Shown: positions 8,608-17,887 of the stretch, one piece after another
Layout of the letters: each line of letters opens with the position of its first letter
How positions within the stretch are numbered: position 1 is the first letter of the stretch
Assembly: GCA_003138485.1 (NCBI GenBank)
Contig: PLGF01000121.1
Location: 3,555 to 35,819 of the forward strand
Length of the DNA stretch: 32,265 nt
Direction of reading: 5' to 3'
Source: Verrucomicrobiales bacterium
GTDB taxonomy: Bacteria; Verrucomicrobiota; Verrucomicrobiia; Limisphaerales; Palsa-1400
Position numbers and translations under genes: made by a program
The notes under the pieces: generated by a model
What the model was told of the DNA's origin: nothing
Seen by the model: only the letters and a program-made list of their open reading frames with translations
The model's database searches: none

Positions 8608-11600
8608 TCAAGTCTGCCCTGATTGGGCTTTGGGTGGCGAGGTTATGGGTAATTCGAGCGTGAAACAGGCGCCTTTGCCCAGGCCATCGCTGCGGACGGT
8701 CAAGGCCCCGCCCATTTCCCTGGCGGCGAGCGAGCCGCTGTGGAGGCCAAAGCCGTGGCCGGCCTTGCGGGTGGTGAAGCCGTGACTGAAGATCCGGTTC
8801 AGGTTCTCCGGGGGAATTCCGACGCCGTTATCCACGACGGAAATCTTGAGGCTTCCATTCTCCTGGGCGACGCGCACGGTCAGCAGTTTGTCAGCGCGCC
8901 CGGACTCATCACAGGCGTATTTGGCATTGCGCAGGAGGTTGATGAGGATTTGGAGGATTTTGTGCTTTTCGACGTTGATGGCCGGAACGTCTTGAAAGTC
9001 GCGGAGGACCCGCACGCGATGGCGCTGCAAGGCGCCGAGGTTCATGCGCAGGCTGTCTTCGACCAGGTTGCGGACGTTGACGATTTCCTTGACGCCGGAG
9101 ACGTGGGCGTAACTCTGCTGCATGGCCACGATCTCCTTGATGTGCTCGATATTGGCGCGCAGCAATTCCAGCTCCTCGATGGTTGCCGTCTGACTGGCAA
9201 TGAGATGGTCGGAAAGTTTGACCAGATAAGAGGGCAACTGCATGCCCCTGGGGTCGCTGATGATAAAAGCGCCGAGGTCCGCTTCGTGTTCCTTGAGCAG
9301 GGCGGCGACCTTGGCGAGATAGTGGGCCTTGGTCTTCTTGACTCTCTCGGTGACCAAGGTGGCGGAGACGTTGACGCTGTTGAGGACGTTGCCAACATTA
9401 TGGAGGACGTTGGTGGCGACCTCCGACATGCCGGCCATGCGGGAAACCTGGAGCAATTCCAGATGCGCATGCTCAACCTCCCGTTCCATTCGTTTGCGTT
9501 CTTCAATCTCGCGCTCCAGCAGCAAGGTGCGCTGCTGGAGGGATTTGTTGGTCTCGGCCAGAGCGGCGGTACGGCTTTGAACTTCGGCTTCCAGAAACCG
9601 CCGGGTTTTTTGCCATTCCTGCTGTTGGAGCCGCAGACGGCCCAGCCGCCAGATGCCAAGCAGCGCGGCGCATCCAAGGCCTCCGCAAAGCACTTTGAAC
9701 CACCCTGTCTGGTAATAGTGCGGCTGCAATTCAATCTCGATGGCGTCCCCGTTTTCGTTCCATATCCCGTCGGCATTGGCCGCGATGACCTGGAACTTGT
9801 AACGGCCCGGCTTGAGGTTGGTGTAATGGGCCGTATGCCGGTATCTCTTTTCCACCCATGCCTTGTCATAACCTTCCAGCAGATAGCGAATCTTGATGTC
9901 GCGCGGCGCGATGAAGCTTAACGCGGTGAAATGGAATTCCAATTCGCCGGCGCCCGGCCGGACGACCAGACTGTTGCTCCCGACCATCTCCACCCCGTTG
10001 GCGCGGATGCTGTCAATGTGAATGGGAAGCGGAAGTTTGTTGATGGGGACATGCGCGGGATCAATCTCCACCACGCCATTGGCGGAAGGGAACCAAATCC
10101 GGCCATCCGCCGTTTTGCAAGCCATGTGTTCCTGCGTGGTCTTGTCCGAGGGCTTGACCGATTCCGGCCCGTCAAAGGACACACATTCAATCCGGCTGGT
10201 TTTCACATCGGCAAAATCATCGAAACATCCGCGGGTGATTTCAAAGATGCCGCGGGCTGAATCCACCCACAGGTTGCCAGAGTCGTCTGGAATCACGGAA
10301 TAGATATTGTTGTCAAACAGGCCGTCGTTTCTCGTGACGAACCGTATCTGGTTGTCTTTGAGCCGGAACATTCCACTGAGCGTCGCCCCCCAAACCACTC
10401 CATCCCTGTCACAATAAACCCATTGCACGCAAAGATTGGAAAGTCCATTGGCCGCACCCCACCGCTGGCATCCGCCATCCTTGACGCGAAAAACGCCGGC
10501 AATGGAGGCAACCCAAATCTCGCCTTCCCGGCCCGAAGCCAGGTTGAGTATGAACACCATGCCGGGGTCCCCGTTGGTAAATACGTAAGGCCTGAAGTTA
10601 TCCCTGCCCGCGCGATAAAGCGCGCCTCCCGCCGATACAACCACGCCATGCCCGTCCTCCGCCATCCCCACCAACATGTCAGGGCTGTCATAGTTCGTAA
10701 CCGCCTTCCCGTCGGAAAAAACCACCAGCTTGCCCCCGTTGATCAGGAAAACGTCTCCGTTGGACGCCTCAAACACTCGCTTGACGTAAGGGTCGAGCAA
10801 CCCGGATTCGACGCCGTAAGTCTTGGGTTTGCCGTCGAAATAAGTCAGGCCGGCGGCGCTTCCGATCCAAATGCCGCCCTTGCGCGAGGCAGCCACCGCG
10901 ATGGCGTCGTGCGCGGCGGGATTTTCGGACGCGGGTACGGTCCTGAACTTGACGTTGGTAAGTTGGCTGAAACCCTCTCGTGTCCCGACCCAAACGCTGC
11001 CCTCGCGATCCTCCGCAAGGCATCCGACGTAATCATTGGCCAGTCCGTTGGTTTTCCGCAGGAAGCTGTAAGCCCCATTTCGATATAGCGCCAGTCCGCC
11101 GCCCGCCGTTCCAATCCAGACGATGCCGTCTCGGTCCACCAGCAATGCGTCCACTTCCCGATTCAGGGCCGGGAAGTTCTTCCGCGCGAAGTTTGTGTCA
11201 TAACAACGCAATCCGTCTATCGCGCCGACCCAGACCTGACCCTGCCGGTCCACAGCCAAAGACCGCACGATTTTTGAATCCAGGTCCGGGTCGGGGATTT
11301 TGCCAACCTTTCCGGCCTGCCAGTAGTAAACACCCTTTGCTTCAGTTCCGAACCAGATTCGGCCCTCATGATCCTCATAACAAACGAAGACGTTGCCAAT
11401 GGCCGCCTTGTATAAGGCGTTGGTGGCCATGCCGATCACTTCCTTGCAATCCCCGGAACCCTTCCGCTCAAGAACCGCGTTATCCGTCCCCAGCCACAGC
11501 GTTCCCTCTTTGCTTTCGAGGAGGGAGCGCACGTAATGGATGGAGGGGTCCGCGTTGCTCCAACCTTCCCTTGCCTGGAATGAAAAAGTCTGGCCGTTCC

Positions 11601-11997
11601 AATACCCATAGCTGCTGCTTCTCAGGCAAACCCATAACCCCCCGTCGCCGGCTTTGGAGAGGTCGTCCACCATTTCACTGCTCCAGACATCGGGCATCTC
11701 GCCCAAATCCTCCACCTTAAACTCAGTCCCTTCAAAACGAATCAAGCCAATGGCCGTGCCCATCCAGAGATAACCATCCTTGGTTTGGGCGATGCTCCTA
11801 ATCCCGCTGACGGGCAAACCATTCTGCCGGCCCCATGTCTGGCAATTGTACTGGGAAATATCCAACGCCGGATCAAGAGCGAAGCCATCCCGGGGCAACA
11901 AGACACCTAAAACCACCGCTCCGGTGATCAACGCGCTCCGAAACCAGCCCGCTTTCCCCTCAAGATTGAAGCGTGACGAATTCATCGTTTGCGGCAT
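8608..11997 (-). CDS. Two-component-propeller sensor histidine kinase
   Basis: A 1129-residue membrane sensor kinase. N-terminal signal or anchor (ALITGAVVLGVLLPRDGFAL), then about 600 residues of repeated propeller blades (for example GYLWMGTAIGLIRFEG, GVWRGTREGFSQL-like units such as GSVWVGTREGFSQL), a Y_Y_Y domain (YLLEGYDKAWVEKRYRHTAH), one transmembrane helix (LCGGLGCAALLGIW), a coiled coil, and the kinase core. The phospho-acceptor is predicted to be His866 in NVLHNVGNVLNSVNV, an atypical H-box. The ATPase has an N-box (INLLRNAKYACDE, near residue 1016), G1 (DNGVGIP, near 1058) and G2 (GHGFGLHSG). No receiver or regulator domain is attached, unlike many hybrid relatives. An internal ATG at 11985 is an alternative start. 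The likely signal is a periplasmic ligand, not identifiable here. Confidence 0.9.
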   Translation of the reverse strand: MPQTMNSSRFNLEGKAGWFRSALITGAVVLGVLLPRDGFALDPALDISQYNCQTWGRQNGLPVSGIRSIAQTKDGYLWMGTAIGLIRFEGTEFKVEDLGEMPDVWSSEMVDDLSKAGDGGLWVCLRSSSYGYWNGQTFSFQAREGWSNADPSIHYVRSLLESKEGTLWLGTDNAVLERKGSGDCKEVIGMATNALYKAAIGNVFVCYEDHEGRIWFGTEAKGVYYWQAGKVGKIPDPDLDSKIVRSLAVDRQGQVWVGAIDGLRCYDTNFARKNFPALNREVDALLVDRDGIVWIGTAGGGLALYRNGAYSFLRKTNGLANDYVGCLAEDREGSVWVGTREGFSQLTNVKFRTVPASENPAAHDAIAVAASRKGGIWIGSAAGLTYFDGKPKTYGVESGLLDPYVKRVFEASNGDVFLINGGKLVVFSDGKAVTNYDSPDMLVGMAEDGHGVVVSAGGALYRAGRDNFRPYVFTNGDPGMVFILNLASGREGEIWVASIAGVFRVKDGGCQRWGAANGLSNLCVQWVYCDRDGVVWGATLSGMFRLKDNQIRFVTRNDGLFDNNIYSVIPDDSGNLWVDSARGIFEITRGCFDDFADVKTSRIECVSFDGPESVKPSDKTTQEHMACKTADGRIWFPSANGVVEIDPAHVPINKLPLPIHIDSIRANGVEMVGSNSLVVRPGAGELEFHFTALSFIAPRDIKIRYLLEGYDKAWVEKRYRHTAHYTNLKPGRYKFQVIAANADGIWNENGDAIEIELQPHYYQTGWFKVLCGGLGCAALLGIWRLGRLRLQQQEWQKTRRFLEAEVQSRTAALAETNKSLQQRTLLLEREIEERKRMEREVEHAHLELLQVSRMAGMSEVATNVLHNVGNVLNSVNVSATLVTERVKKTKAHYLAKVAALLKEHEADLGAFIISDPRGMQLPSYLVKLSDHLIASQTATIEELELLRANIEHIKEIVAMQQSYAHVSGVKEIVNVRNLVEDSLRMNLGALQRHRVRVLRDFQDVPAINVEKHKILQILINLLRNAKYACDESGRADKLLTVRVAQENGSLKISVVDNGVGIPPENLNRIFSHGFTTRKAGHGFGLHSGSLAAREMGGALTVRSDGLGKGACFTLELPITSPPKAQSGQT

Positions 11998-12088
11998 GAA
12001 TCAACGGTATTCCTGCCATGACAACATCCCATGACTACCTATCGGCTGAATTGGCGAAATCTGTTGGACTTATCTTGTGAAATAGCGG

Positions 12089-12715
12089 CTACTTCTTGCC
12101 GGAAACGTCACAAACAAAGTCGCGGATGACGGCCAGTTCCGGCTCGCCGGCGATGGTGTGCGCCTTGACGAATTCGCGCCACTCGATTTGCAGGCCGGCC
12201 TGACGCAACACCTCCATTTGCGGCCGGGACCAATCCACGGGGATGAGCGGGTCCACCGTGCCGTGCGTGATGAGAAACCGCTGGCCGCGGGCGACCGGAG
12301 AGAATTGGTGAACCAGGCTTTCCGCCTCATGCACGTAGCCGCTGACGCCGACGATGCCCGCCAAAAGGTGAGGGTAGCGGACGCCGATTTCCACAGCCAG
12401 GAGGCAGCCTTGGGAGAAGCCGAAGCAGATGGTCTTATCGGATGGAAACCCCAGTACACGCTGTTGGTCCAGCAGGGAAAAGAGCAGCTTGCGGCTGCGC
12501 TCGATGCCCTGGCCGGGGTTGCGGTCCAGATCGTACCAGGAAAAGCCGCCGTAGTAAGGGTCAGGGGCGTTGACGAGCAGATAATTGAGCCACGGCAACC
12601 CCATCGCGCGCCGCAGCCAGCGATACCCATCCATGCTGTCGCCCAAGCCGTGCAAAACGATCATCAGACGCCGCTCGGTGTCCGTGGTCGCGGGAATCAG
12701 TTCGGTATGAAGCAT
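12089..12715 (-). CDS. Phospholipase/carboxylesterase-like alpha/beta hydrolase
   Basis: A 208-residue cytosolic alpha/beta hydrolase of the carboxylesterase/thioesterase (YpfH or acyl-protein thioesterase-like) type. The oxyanion motif is VLHGLGDSMDG at residues 20-30. The catalytic triad is readable as Ser101 in GFSQGC, Asp155 in GTVDPLIP and His186 in KAHTIAGE. Length and triad spacing fit the family. It starts 3 bp after the ppk stop codon, so the two are almost certainly co-transcribed and translationally coupled. Substrate is unknown. Confidence 0.85.
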   Translation of the reverse strand: MLHTELIPATTDTERRLMIVLHGLGDSMDGYRWLRRAMGLPWLNYLLVNAPDPYYGGFSWYDLDRNPGQGIERSRKLLFSLLDQQRVLGFPSDKTICFGFSQGCLLAVEIGVRYPHLLAGIVGVSGYVHEAESLVHQFSPVARGQRFLITHGTVDPLIPVDWSRPQMEVLRQAGLQIEWREFVKAHTIAGEPELAVIRDFVCDVSGKK

Positions 12716-12718
12716 AAG

Positions 12719-14881
12719 TCACTTTCGCGGAGATGAAGCCGGGCAGGGAGCCAGTTTGAGGATCGGGCAGGCCGTTTTCGCCTGGGTGGCGGGTAAGAAT
12801 CCGGGCCGGGGTTCCACCGCCTGGAGCAGCTCGCTCTGGCTGCGATGCCGGATGGCGCCGCGGGGCGGGCTGGGGCGAAGGTAGGAACCGTCTGCTTGAA
12901 GGAATCGCGCCTTGACGTTGTCGCGCAGCAGCGGCTCGAGCACGCCCGCGCGCACGCGCTCGCCCAAATTGCCGTCTTCAACCGGGAAAGCCACCTCGAT
13001 GCGACGGAAGAAATGGTTGGGAGTCCAGTCGGCGCTGCTGATCCAGACTTCCGGCTGGCAGGCATTTTCAAAATGGTAAACGCGGCTGTGCTCGACAAAA
13101 CGGTCCACGATGGCGCGCACGGTAATGTTTTCGCTCAAGCGGGGGACTTGCGGGCGCAGGCAGCACACGCCCCGCACGATGAGGTCGATTTTCACCCCCG
13201 CCTGCGAGGCTCGGTAGAGCGCGGCAATGATGAGCGGCTCTTCCAGGCTGTTCATCTTGGCGATGAGACGGGCGGGCAATCCTTTCCGGGCATGGCCGGC
13301 TTCGCGGTCGATCAAGGCGAGCATTCGGGTGTGGAGATCGAAGGGTGCCACAACCAACTTGGACGCGCCGGGAAACTGGCAGATGCCGGTTAGCAAGTTG
13401 AACAAATTGGTCGCGTCCTCTCCGAAATCGGACCGGCAGGTCAGCAGCCCCAGATCGGTGTAAAGCCGTGCGGCGGATGGATTGTAATTGCCGGTGCTCA
13501 AATGCAAATAACGGCGGATGGCGTCGTCATCCTTGCGCACGACCAGGCACATCTTGGCGTGAACCTTGCAGCCCACCAAGCCATAGACGACATGCACGCC
13601 GGCTTCCTCCAGCCGGCGCGCCCAGACCAGATTGGCGCTTTCCTCGGTGCGGCCCTTGAGTTCGACGACCGCGGTGACCTGCTTGCCGTTGCGGACCGCG
13701 TCCATAAGCGCGCCCACCACGAGCAAATCGCCGTCGATGTGATAGAGAGTTTGTTTGATGGCCAGCACGCTGGGGTCGGCGGCGGCCTGCCGCAGAAAAT
13801 CGATCACGCTGCTGAAGTTGTCGTAAGGGTGATGCAGCAGAACGTCGCCCCGGCGGATGGCGGCGAAGACGCACCCCTCCTCCCGCAGGGCGGCGGTCAC
13901 GGGGGCGACAACGGGCGGAAAGCGCAGTTCGGGGCAATGGCCGCCCTCGGCCAGGGCGAGGAGGCGGATGGGGTTGACAGGGCCATCAATAATATAAATG
14001 TCGTCCTCCCCGAGGCGAAGGTGTTCCAGGAGGAGGGCGCGGATTTCGAGCGGACACCCCTCCTCAACCTCCAATCGCACCGCCTCGCCCTCGCGGCGCC
14101 GGCGCAGCTCAGGTTCGACTCCTTTGAGCAGGCCGGCGGATTCCTCTTCGTCGGCGTAGAGTTCCCCATTGCGAGTGACGCGGAATTGCCAGTAGCCCAG
14201 GAGGGAATCGCCGGGAAACAAGTCAGCCAGATAATGGCCGATCAAATCGCCCAGAAAGACATAGCACCGCTCGCGTTCATCCTGACGGGGCAGCTTGACG
14301 AGGCGGGGCAGGACGCGCGGCACCTGCACCACGGCCAGACGCTGGCCCCGCTCGTCCCCATCCATCCGTTCCAACTGCACAATCGTGTTCAGCGACTTGT
14401 TGAGCAGTTTCGGAAACGGGTGGGCCGGGTCCAAGCCAAGGGGGGTGAGCACAGGGCGGACCTGCCGGCGGTAGAAATTGTCCACCCATGCGGCATCCTC
14501 CCTGGCAAGTTCTTTGCAGCTCAGAAACGCAATGCCGTCTCCAGCCAGGTCCGGGCGGAGTTGCTCGCGCCAGCAGTCGTACTGGCGCTTGACCATCACC
14601 CGTACGCGGCGGCGGATGGCCGTCAAGGTCTCCGCGGCGGTCAGGCCGTCGGGGCTGCGCTCGACGACACCGCTCTCGATCTGAAGCTTGAGCCCGGCGA
14701 CGCGGGTTTCAAAAAAATCGTCGAGGTTGGCGCTGAAAGCAGCGAAGAACTTGACGCGCTCCAGCAGCGGGTTGGAGGCGTCCAGGGCCTCGTCAAGCAC
14801 GCGCTGATTAAACTCCAGCCAGCTCAACTCCCGGTTGAACAGGTGTTGAGCGGTCATTTTCTTCGGTTTGCCTCGCTTCAT
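12719..14881 (-). CDS. ppk1: Polyphosphate kinase 1
   Basis: Makes inorganic polyphosphate from ATP at the membrane or in the cytoplasm. The 720-residue protein has the PPK1 N-terminal block FNRELSWLEFNQRVLDEA, the catalytic autophosphorylated histidine His441 in CKVHAKMCLVVRKD, the following YLHLSTGNYNPSAARLYTD block and the second conserved histidine His603 in RVYHFENACQPE. The ATG at 14881 (MKRGKPKKMTAQH) is preceded by AGGAC, a usable Shine-Dalgarno; an internal ATG at 14857 is an alternative, and the upstream frame to 15013 would run into the ispF promoter and is rejected. The C-terminal 40 residues are Pro/Ala rich and look variable. It leads the minus-strand run. Confidence 0.95.
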   Translation of the reverse strand: MKRGKPKKMTAQHLFNRELSWLEFNQRVLDEALDASNPLLERVKFFAAFSANLDDFFETRVAGLKLQIESGVVERSPDGLTAAETLTAIRRRVRVMVKRQYDCWREQLRPDLAGDGIAFLSCKELAREDAAWVDNFYRRQVRPVLTPLGLDPAHPFPKLLNKSLNTIVQLERMDGDERGQRLAVVQVPRVLPRLVKLPRQDERERCYVFLGDLIGHYLADLFPGDSLLGYWQFRVTRNGELYADEEESAGLLKGVEPELRRRREGEAVRLEVEEGCPLEIRALLLEHLRLGEDDIYIIDGPVNPIRLLALAEGGHCPELRFPPVVAPVTAALREEGCVFAAIRRGDVLLHHPYDNFSSVIDFLRQAAADPSVLAIKQTLYHIDGDLLVVGALMDAVRNGKQVTAVVELKGRTEESANLVWARRLEEAGVHVVYGLVGCKVHAKMCLVVRKDDDAIRRYLHLSTGNYNPSAARLYTDLGLLTCRSDFGEDATNLFNLLTGICQFPGASKLVVAPFDLHTRMLALIDREAGHARKGLPARLIAKMNSLEEPLIIAALYRASQAGVKIDLIVRGVCCLRPQVPRLSENITVRAIVDRFVEHSRVYHFENACQPEVWISSADWTPNHFFRRIEVAFPVEDGNLGERVRAGVLEPLLRDNVKARFLQADGSYLRPSPPRGAIRHRSQSELLQAVEPRPGFLPATQAKTACPILKLAPCPASSPRK

Positions 14882-14902
14882 GTCCTGCGGCACTGTCGGA
14901 TG

Positions 14903-14919
14903 GCGGGCGTCAAGCCCGC
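14903..14919 (-). promoter_or_regulatory. Hairpin in the ppk leader
   Basis: GCGGGC-GTCAA-GCCCGC is a perfect 6-bp stem with a 5-nt loop located 22 bp upstream of the ppk start. Whether it forms in the ppk mRNA depends on the promoter; a TATAAC box on the minus strand at 14931-14936 would place it in the 5' leader, but its -35 element is weak. Confidence 0.3.
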
Positions 14920-14980
14920 AGCAGGGTGACGTTATACGAGCGCGGACAGGTTGAAAGATAAAAAGCGCGGCACAAATTGC

Positions 14981-15009
14981 TTGGTTGGCGCGTTGGACGG
15001 CCCTATAGT
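14981..15009 (+). promoter_or_regulatory. Sigma70-like promoter of ispF
   Basis: TTGGTT at 14981-14986 and TATAGT at 15004-15009 with exactly 17 bp between them. The expected transcription start, near 15016, is only about 2 nt before the ispF ATG at 15018, and there is no Shine-Dalgarno sequence, so the ispF message may be leaderless. Confidence 0.55.
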
Positions 15010-15017
15010 CCAAAGCG

Positions 15018-15503
15018 ATGATTCATGTTGGAATCGGTTATGACGTGCATCCGCTGGTTGCCGGACGCAAACTCGTCCTGGGCGGTGTGGAGATTCCGCA
15101 TAGCAAAGGACTGGAGGGCCACTCTGATGCGGACGTCTTGATGCACGCGCTGTGCGACGCTCTCCTGGGCGCGCTGGGCGAGCAGGACATCGGGACGTTT
15201 TTCCCCAACACCGACCCGCGCTGGCGCGGGGCGGCCAGCCGTGTCTTTTTGCAGGAAGCCGCCCGGCAGGTTGTATTCCGCAGCGGCAAGATCATCAACG
15301 TGGATGTCACAGTCATCGCCCAGCAACCCAAATTGATGCCTTATGCCTCCGCGATGAAAGTGAACATTGCCGCGGCCTTGGGCATCGGTCCCCGGCAGAT
15401 CGGCGTAAAAGCGACGACGAACGAGATGCTGGGGTTCATTGGCCGACAGGAAGGGATCGCCGCGATGGCGGTCGCCGGCGTCGATTTACCGGATGAGAAC
15501 TAA
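15018..15503 (+). CDS. ispF: 2-C-methyl-D-erythritol 2,4-cyclodiphosphate synthase
   Basis: Fifth enzyme of the MEP isoprenoid pathway; converts CDP-ME 2-phosphate to the cyclodiphosphate and CMP. 161 residues, the normal size. Zinc ligands and signature are present: GIGYDVHPL with Asp9 and His11, then [20 protein letters not shown] with His43. [20 protein letters not shown] is the conserved C-terminal active-site segment. The ATG at 15018 is the only sensible start. The stop codon TAA shares its last base with the ATG of the next gene. Confidence 0.97.
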   Translation: MIHVGIGYDVHPLVAGRKLVLGGVEIPHSKGLEGHSDADVLMHALCDALLGALGEQDIGTFFPNTDPRWRGAASRVFLQEAARQVVFRSGKIINVDVTVIAQQPKLMPYASAMKVNIAAALGIGPRQIGVKATTNEMLGFIGRQEGIAAMAVAGVDLPDEN

Positions 15504-15772
15504 TGCCAAAAGCCGAAATCAGTTGGAAACGCACCACCGAAGAGGGGGTTGCGCTGCAATGTTACGCCCAGCATGTTGGCAAGGATTGGGTCTTCTATCG
15601 CCGCGAAAAACGCTTCGACCAATGGGCGCAAACGGCCCGTCCTCCCTTGGAGGACTGGATGGCGTTGCTGGACGCGGTTCGGCGGCGCATCAACCGCCGG
15701 CTTTTGCGCCCGGAAGAGGAAACCCGCGTGCGCAAGGTGATTCTGGAGCGGTTTCCGGGAACAGAGGTATGA
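15503..15772 (+). CDS. Small conserved-looking protein of unknown function
   Basis: An 89-residue soluble protein starting [20 protein letters not shown]. It is rich in charged and aromatic residues (VGKDWVFYRREKRFDQWAQT) and ends in a basic helical segment (RRRINRRLLRPEEETRVRKV). No signal peptide, no transmembrane helix, no motif I recognise. It overlaps ispF by one base (TAATG) and the next gene starts 19 bp later, so it is surely part of the ispF operon. Its overlap, clean codon use and lack of any alternative frame argue that it is real. Confidence 0.75.
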   Translation: MPKAEISWKRTTEEGVALQCYAQHVGKDWVFYRREKRFDQWAQTARPPLEDWMALLDAVRRRINRRLLRPEEETRVRKVILERFPGTEV

Positions 15773-15791
15773 ACCGCCGCCCTGCCCTTCC

Positions 15792-16553
15792 ATGAAACAA
15801 TTGCCCGTCATTTTAGTCACGCCCAGCACCGAATCCAAGGGCGCGGAATTTGCCGACGCTTCCATCAGCCTGTCCAATTATTACACCGACGCCGTGATAA
15901 CCGCCGGCGGCTTGCCGCAGGTGTTTCCCGCCACGACAGTCAAGGGGATCATCGCCCAGGCGGTGGCGCGCTGCCAGGGGGTGCTGATGACGGGCGGGGA
16001 TGACATTGACCCAAAGCTCTACGCCGCGCACCTGCCGGAAGCGCTGGCCAAAACCGTCGGTCCGCTGGCGCCGGAGCGGGATGTTTGGGAGAAGGAGTTG
16101 ATCGCCCAGATTTTCGCGCAGAAAAAACCGCTCCTGGCGATATGCCGGGGACTGCAGATGCTCAATGTCGCCTTGGGCGGCACGTTGCTGGTCGATATTG
16201 CCTCTCAGAAACCCAAGGCCTTGAACCACCGCCGCATGGCCCGCAAAATGGAGCCGGTGCATGAGGTGCGCATCGCGCCGCGATCGCTTCTGGGAAAAAT
16301 CACCGGGCGGGAAAAGCTTGGAGTCAACAGCACGCACCATCAGGCCATTGGCGACCTCGCCCCGTCGTTGCGCGCAGTCGCCCAAAGCACCGACGGAATC
16401 GTCGAGGCGGTGGAATGGGAGCGGCCGGCAGGGCGTCCCTTCATGCTGGGCGTGCAGTTTCATCCAGAACGGCTGATTGACAGAGACGGAGTTTTCCTGC
16501 AAATTTTCAGCAGTTTTATCGAAGCCTGCGAGCGAAGTCGGAGAAGACTATGA
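15792..16553 (+). CDS. C26-family glutamine amidotransferase-like hydrolase (gamma-Glu-GABA hydrolase type)
   Basis: A 253-residue class I glutamine amidotransferase-like enzyme of the peptidase C26/PuuD type. The nucleophile Cys118 is in LAICRGLQMLNVALGG, and the His224/Glu226 pair is in VQFHPERLI. The TGGDDIDPKLY loop is typical of gamma-glutamyl hydrolases. The family hydrolyses gamma-glutamyl amides (for example gamma-Glu-GABA in putrescine breakdown), but no polyamine genes are nearby, so the substrate is open. The stop codon overlaps the start of the next gene (ATGA). Confidence 0.9.
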   Translation: MKQLPVILVTPSTESKGAEFADASISLSNYYTDAVITAGGLPQVFPATTVKGIIAQAVARCQGVLMTGGDDIDPKLYAAHLPEALAKTVGPLAPERDVWEKELIAQIFAQKKPLLAICRGLQMLNVALGGTLLVDIASQKPKALNHRRMARKMEPVHEVRIAPRSLLGKITGREKLGVNSTHHQAIGDLAPSLRAVAQSTDGIVEAVEWERPAGRPFMLGVQFHPERLIDRDGVFLQIFSSFIEACERSRRRL

Positions 16554-17887
16554 AAGCAAAGATCATGGTGGTGGACGACACCGAAGAGGTGCGGGACCTC
16601 ATCGGCGTCATCTTGCAACGCGCCGGCTACGAAGCGATGCCCAAAGCGAGCGCCGCGCAATTGGTGGCTTCCTTCGCGGAGGCTCAGCCCGATGTCATCC
16701 TGCTGGACCTGGTGCTGCCGGACGGGGACGGCCTTGAATTGCTGCCGCAAATCAAAAAACAATGGCCCGACACGGAAGTGATCGTGCTGACCGGGCACGC
16801 CACCTTCGATGTGGCGGTGGAAGCGACCAAGCGCGGGGCGTATCATTTCCAAAACAAACCCTTCGACCAGAAAATCCTGCTGCTCTCGGTGCAGCGGGCC
16901 TTGGAACACCGGCACTTGAACCAGGAAGCCAGTTCCTTGCGCAAGGCGCTCACCACCATGAGCGGCGGCTCTTCGCCCATTTTCCAGAGCGCCTCCATGA
17001 AGGAGATTGTCCGCACCATCGAAAGGGTCGCCCCCAGCGACGTCTCGCTCCTGATCACGGGCGAGAGCGGGACGGGCAAGGAGGTCATTGCCGACCTGGT
17101 GCATAACCTCAGCCCCCGGAACAAAGGGCCGCTCATCAAAATCAATTGCGCGGCGTTGCCGCGGGAATTGATCGAGAGCGAGCTATTCGGCTCGGTCAAG
17201 GGGGCCTTTACCGGCGCCAACGTGGACCGCGAGGGGCTTTTCCACCAGGCCGAGGGCGGCACGCTCCTGCTGGACGAGATTTCCGAGATGCCCATCGACA
17301 CCCAGAGCAAACTGCTCCGCGTCTTGCAGGAAAAGGAAGTCCGGCCCGTCGGCGGACGCATCAGCTACAAGACCGATTGCCGCATCATTGCCGCCACCAA
17401 CCGCCAGACCGAAGAGGCCATCAGGCTGGGAAAGTTGCGCGAGGACCTCTATTACAGGATCAGCGCCATTTCCGTCCATCTGCCTCCCTTGCGCGAGCGG
17501 CGGGAGGACATCCTGCCGCTGGCGACGGCGTTCCTGAAACGGTTCGACGCGCAGGCGGCGCGCAACATCAGCGGGTTCACATCGGAGGCGAGCGAGGCAC
17601 TGCGGTCCTTCGACTGGCCGGGCAACGTCCGCCAATTGCAAAACGAAATCCAGCGGGCGGTGCTCATGTCCGAAGGCAATATGATTGACGAGCGCGATCT
17701 GTCCATCGCCGCCGCGGCCAGCGCCAAGGCCAACCCGGACCTGAGCTTGATGGAAGCCATGGAGCGCAACGCCATCCTGCAAATGCTCAAGGACACCGGC
17801 GGGAACAAATTGGAAACAGCCAAGCGCCTGGGCATCGGCCGCCAGACCCTCTACAACAAGATCAAGACTTACGGCATCGAGGCGTGA
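16550..17887 (+). CDS. NtrC-family sigma54-dependent response regulator
   Basis: A 445-residue transcriptional activator. Receiver domain with phospho-acceptor Asp53 (VILLDLVLPDGDG) and the acidic pair Asp9/Asp10 (IMVVDDTEEV). The central AAA+ domain has Walker A GESGTGKE near residue 170 and the sigma54-contacting loop GAFTGA (KGAFTGANVD) near 218, with LRED and R-finger blocks downstream. A Fis-type helix-turn-helix ends the protein (GGNKLETAKRLGIGRQTLYN). It activates RNA polymerase with sigma54. GGAGA 9 nt upstream of the ATG is a fair Shine-Dalgarno sequence. No partner kinase is adjacent; it overlaps the C26 gene and its 3' end overlaps the inositol monophosphatase gene by 19 bp on the other strand. 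Confidence 0.95.
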   Translation: MKAKIMVVDDTEEVRDLIGVILQRAGYEAMPKASAAQLVASFAEAQPDVILLDLVLPDGDGLELLPQIKKQWPDTEVIVLTGHATFDVAVEATKRGAYHFQNKPFDQKILLLSVQRALEHRHLNQEASSLRKALTTMSGGSSPIFQSASMKEIVRTIERVAPSDVSLLITGESGTGKEVIADLVHNLSPRNKGPLIKINCAALPRELIESELFGSVKGAFTGANVDREGLFHQAEGGTLLLDEISEMPIDTQSKLLRVLQEKEVRPVGGRISYKTDCRIIAATNRQTEEAIRLGKLREDLYYRISAISVHLPPLRERREDILPLATAFLKRFDAQAARNISGFTSEASEALRSFDWPGNVRQLQNEIQRAVLMSEGNMIDERDLSIAAAASAKANPDLSLMEAMERNAILQMLKDTGGNKLETAKRLGIGRQTLYNKIKTYGIEA

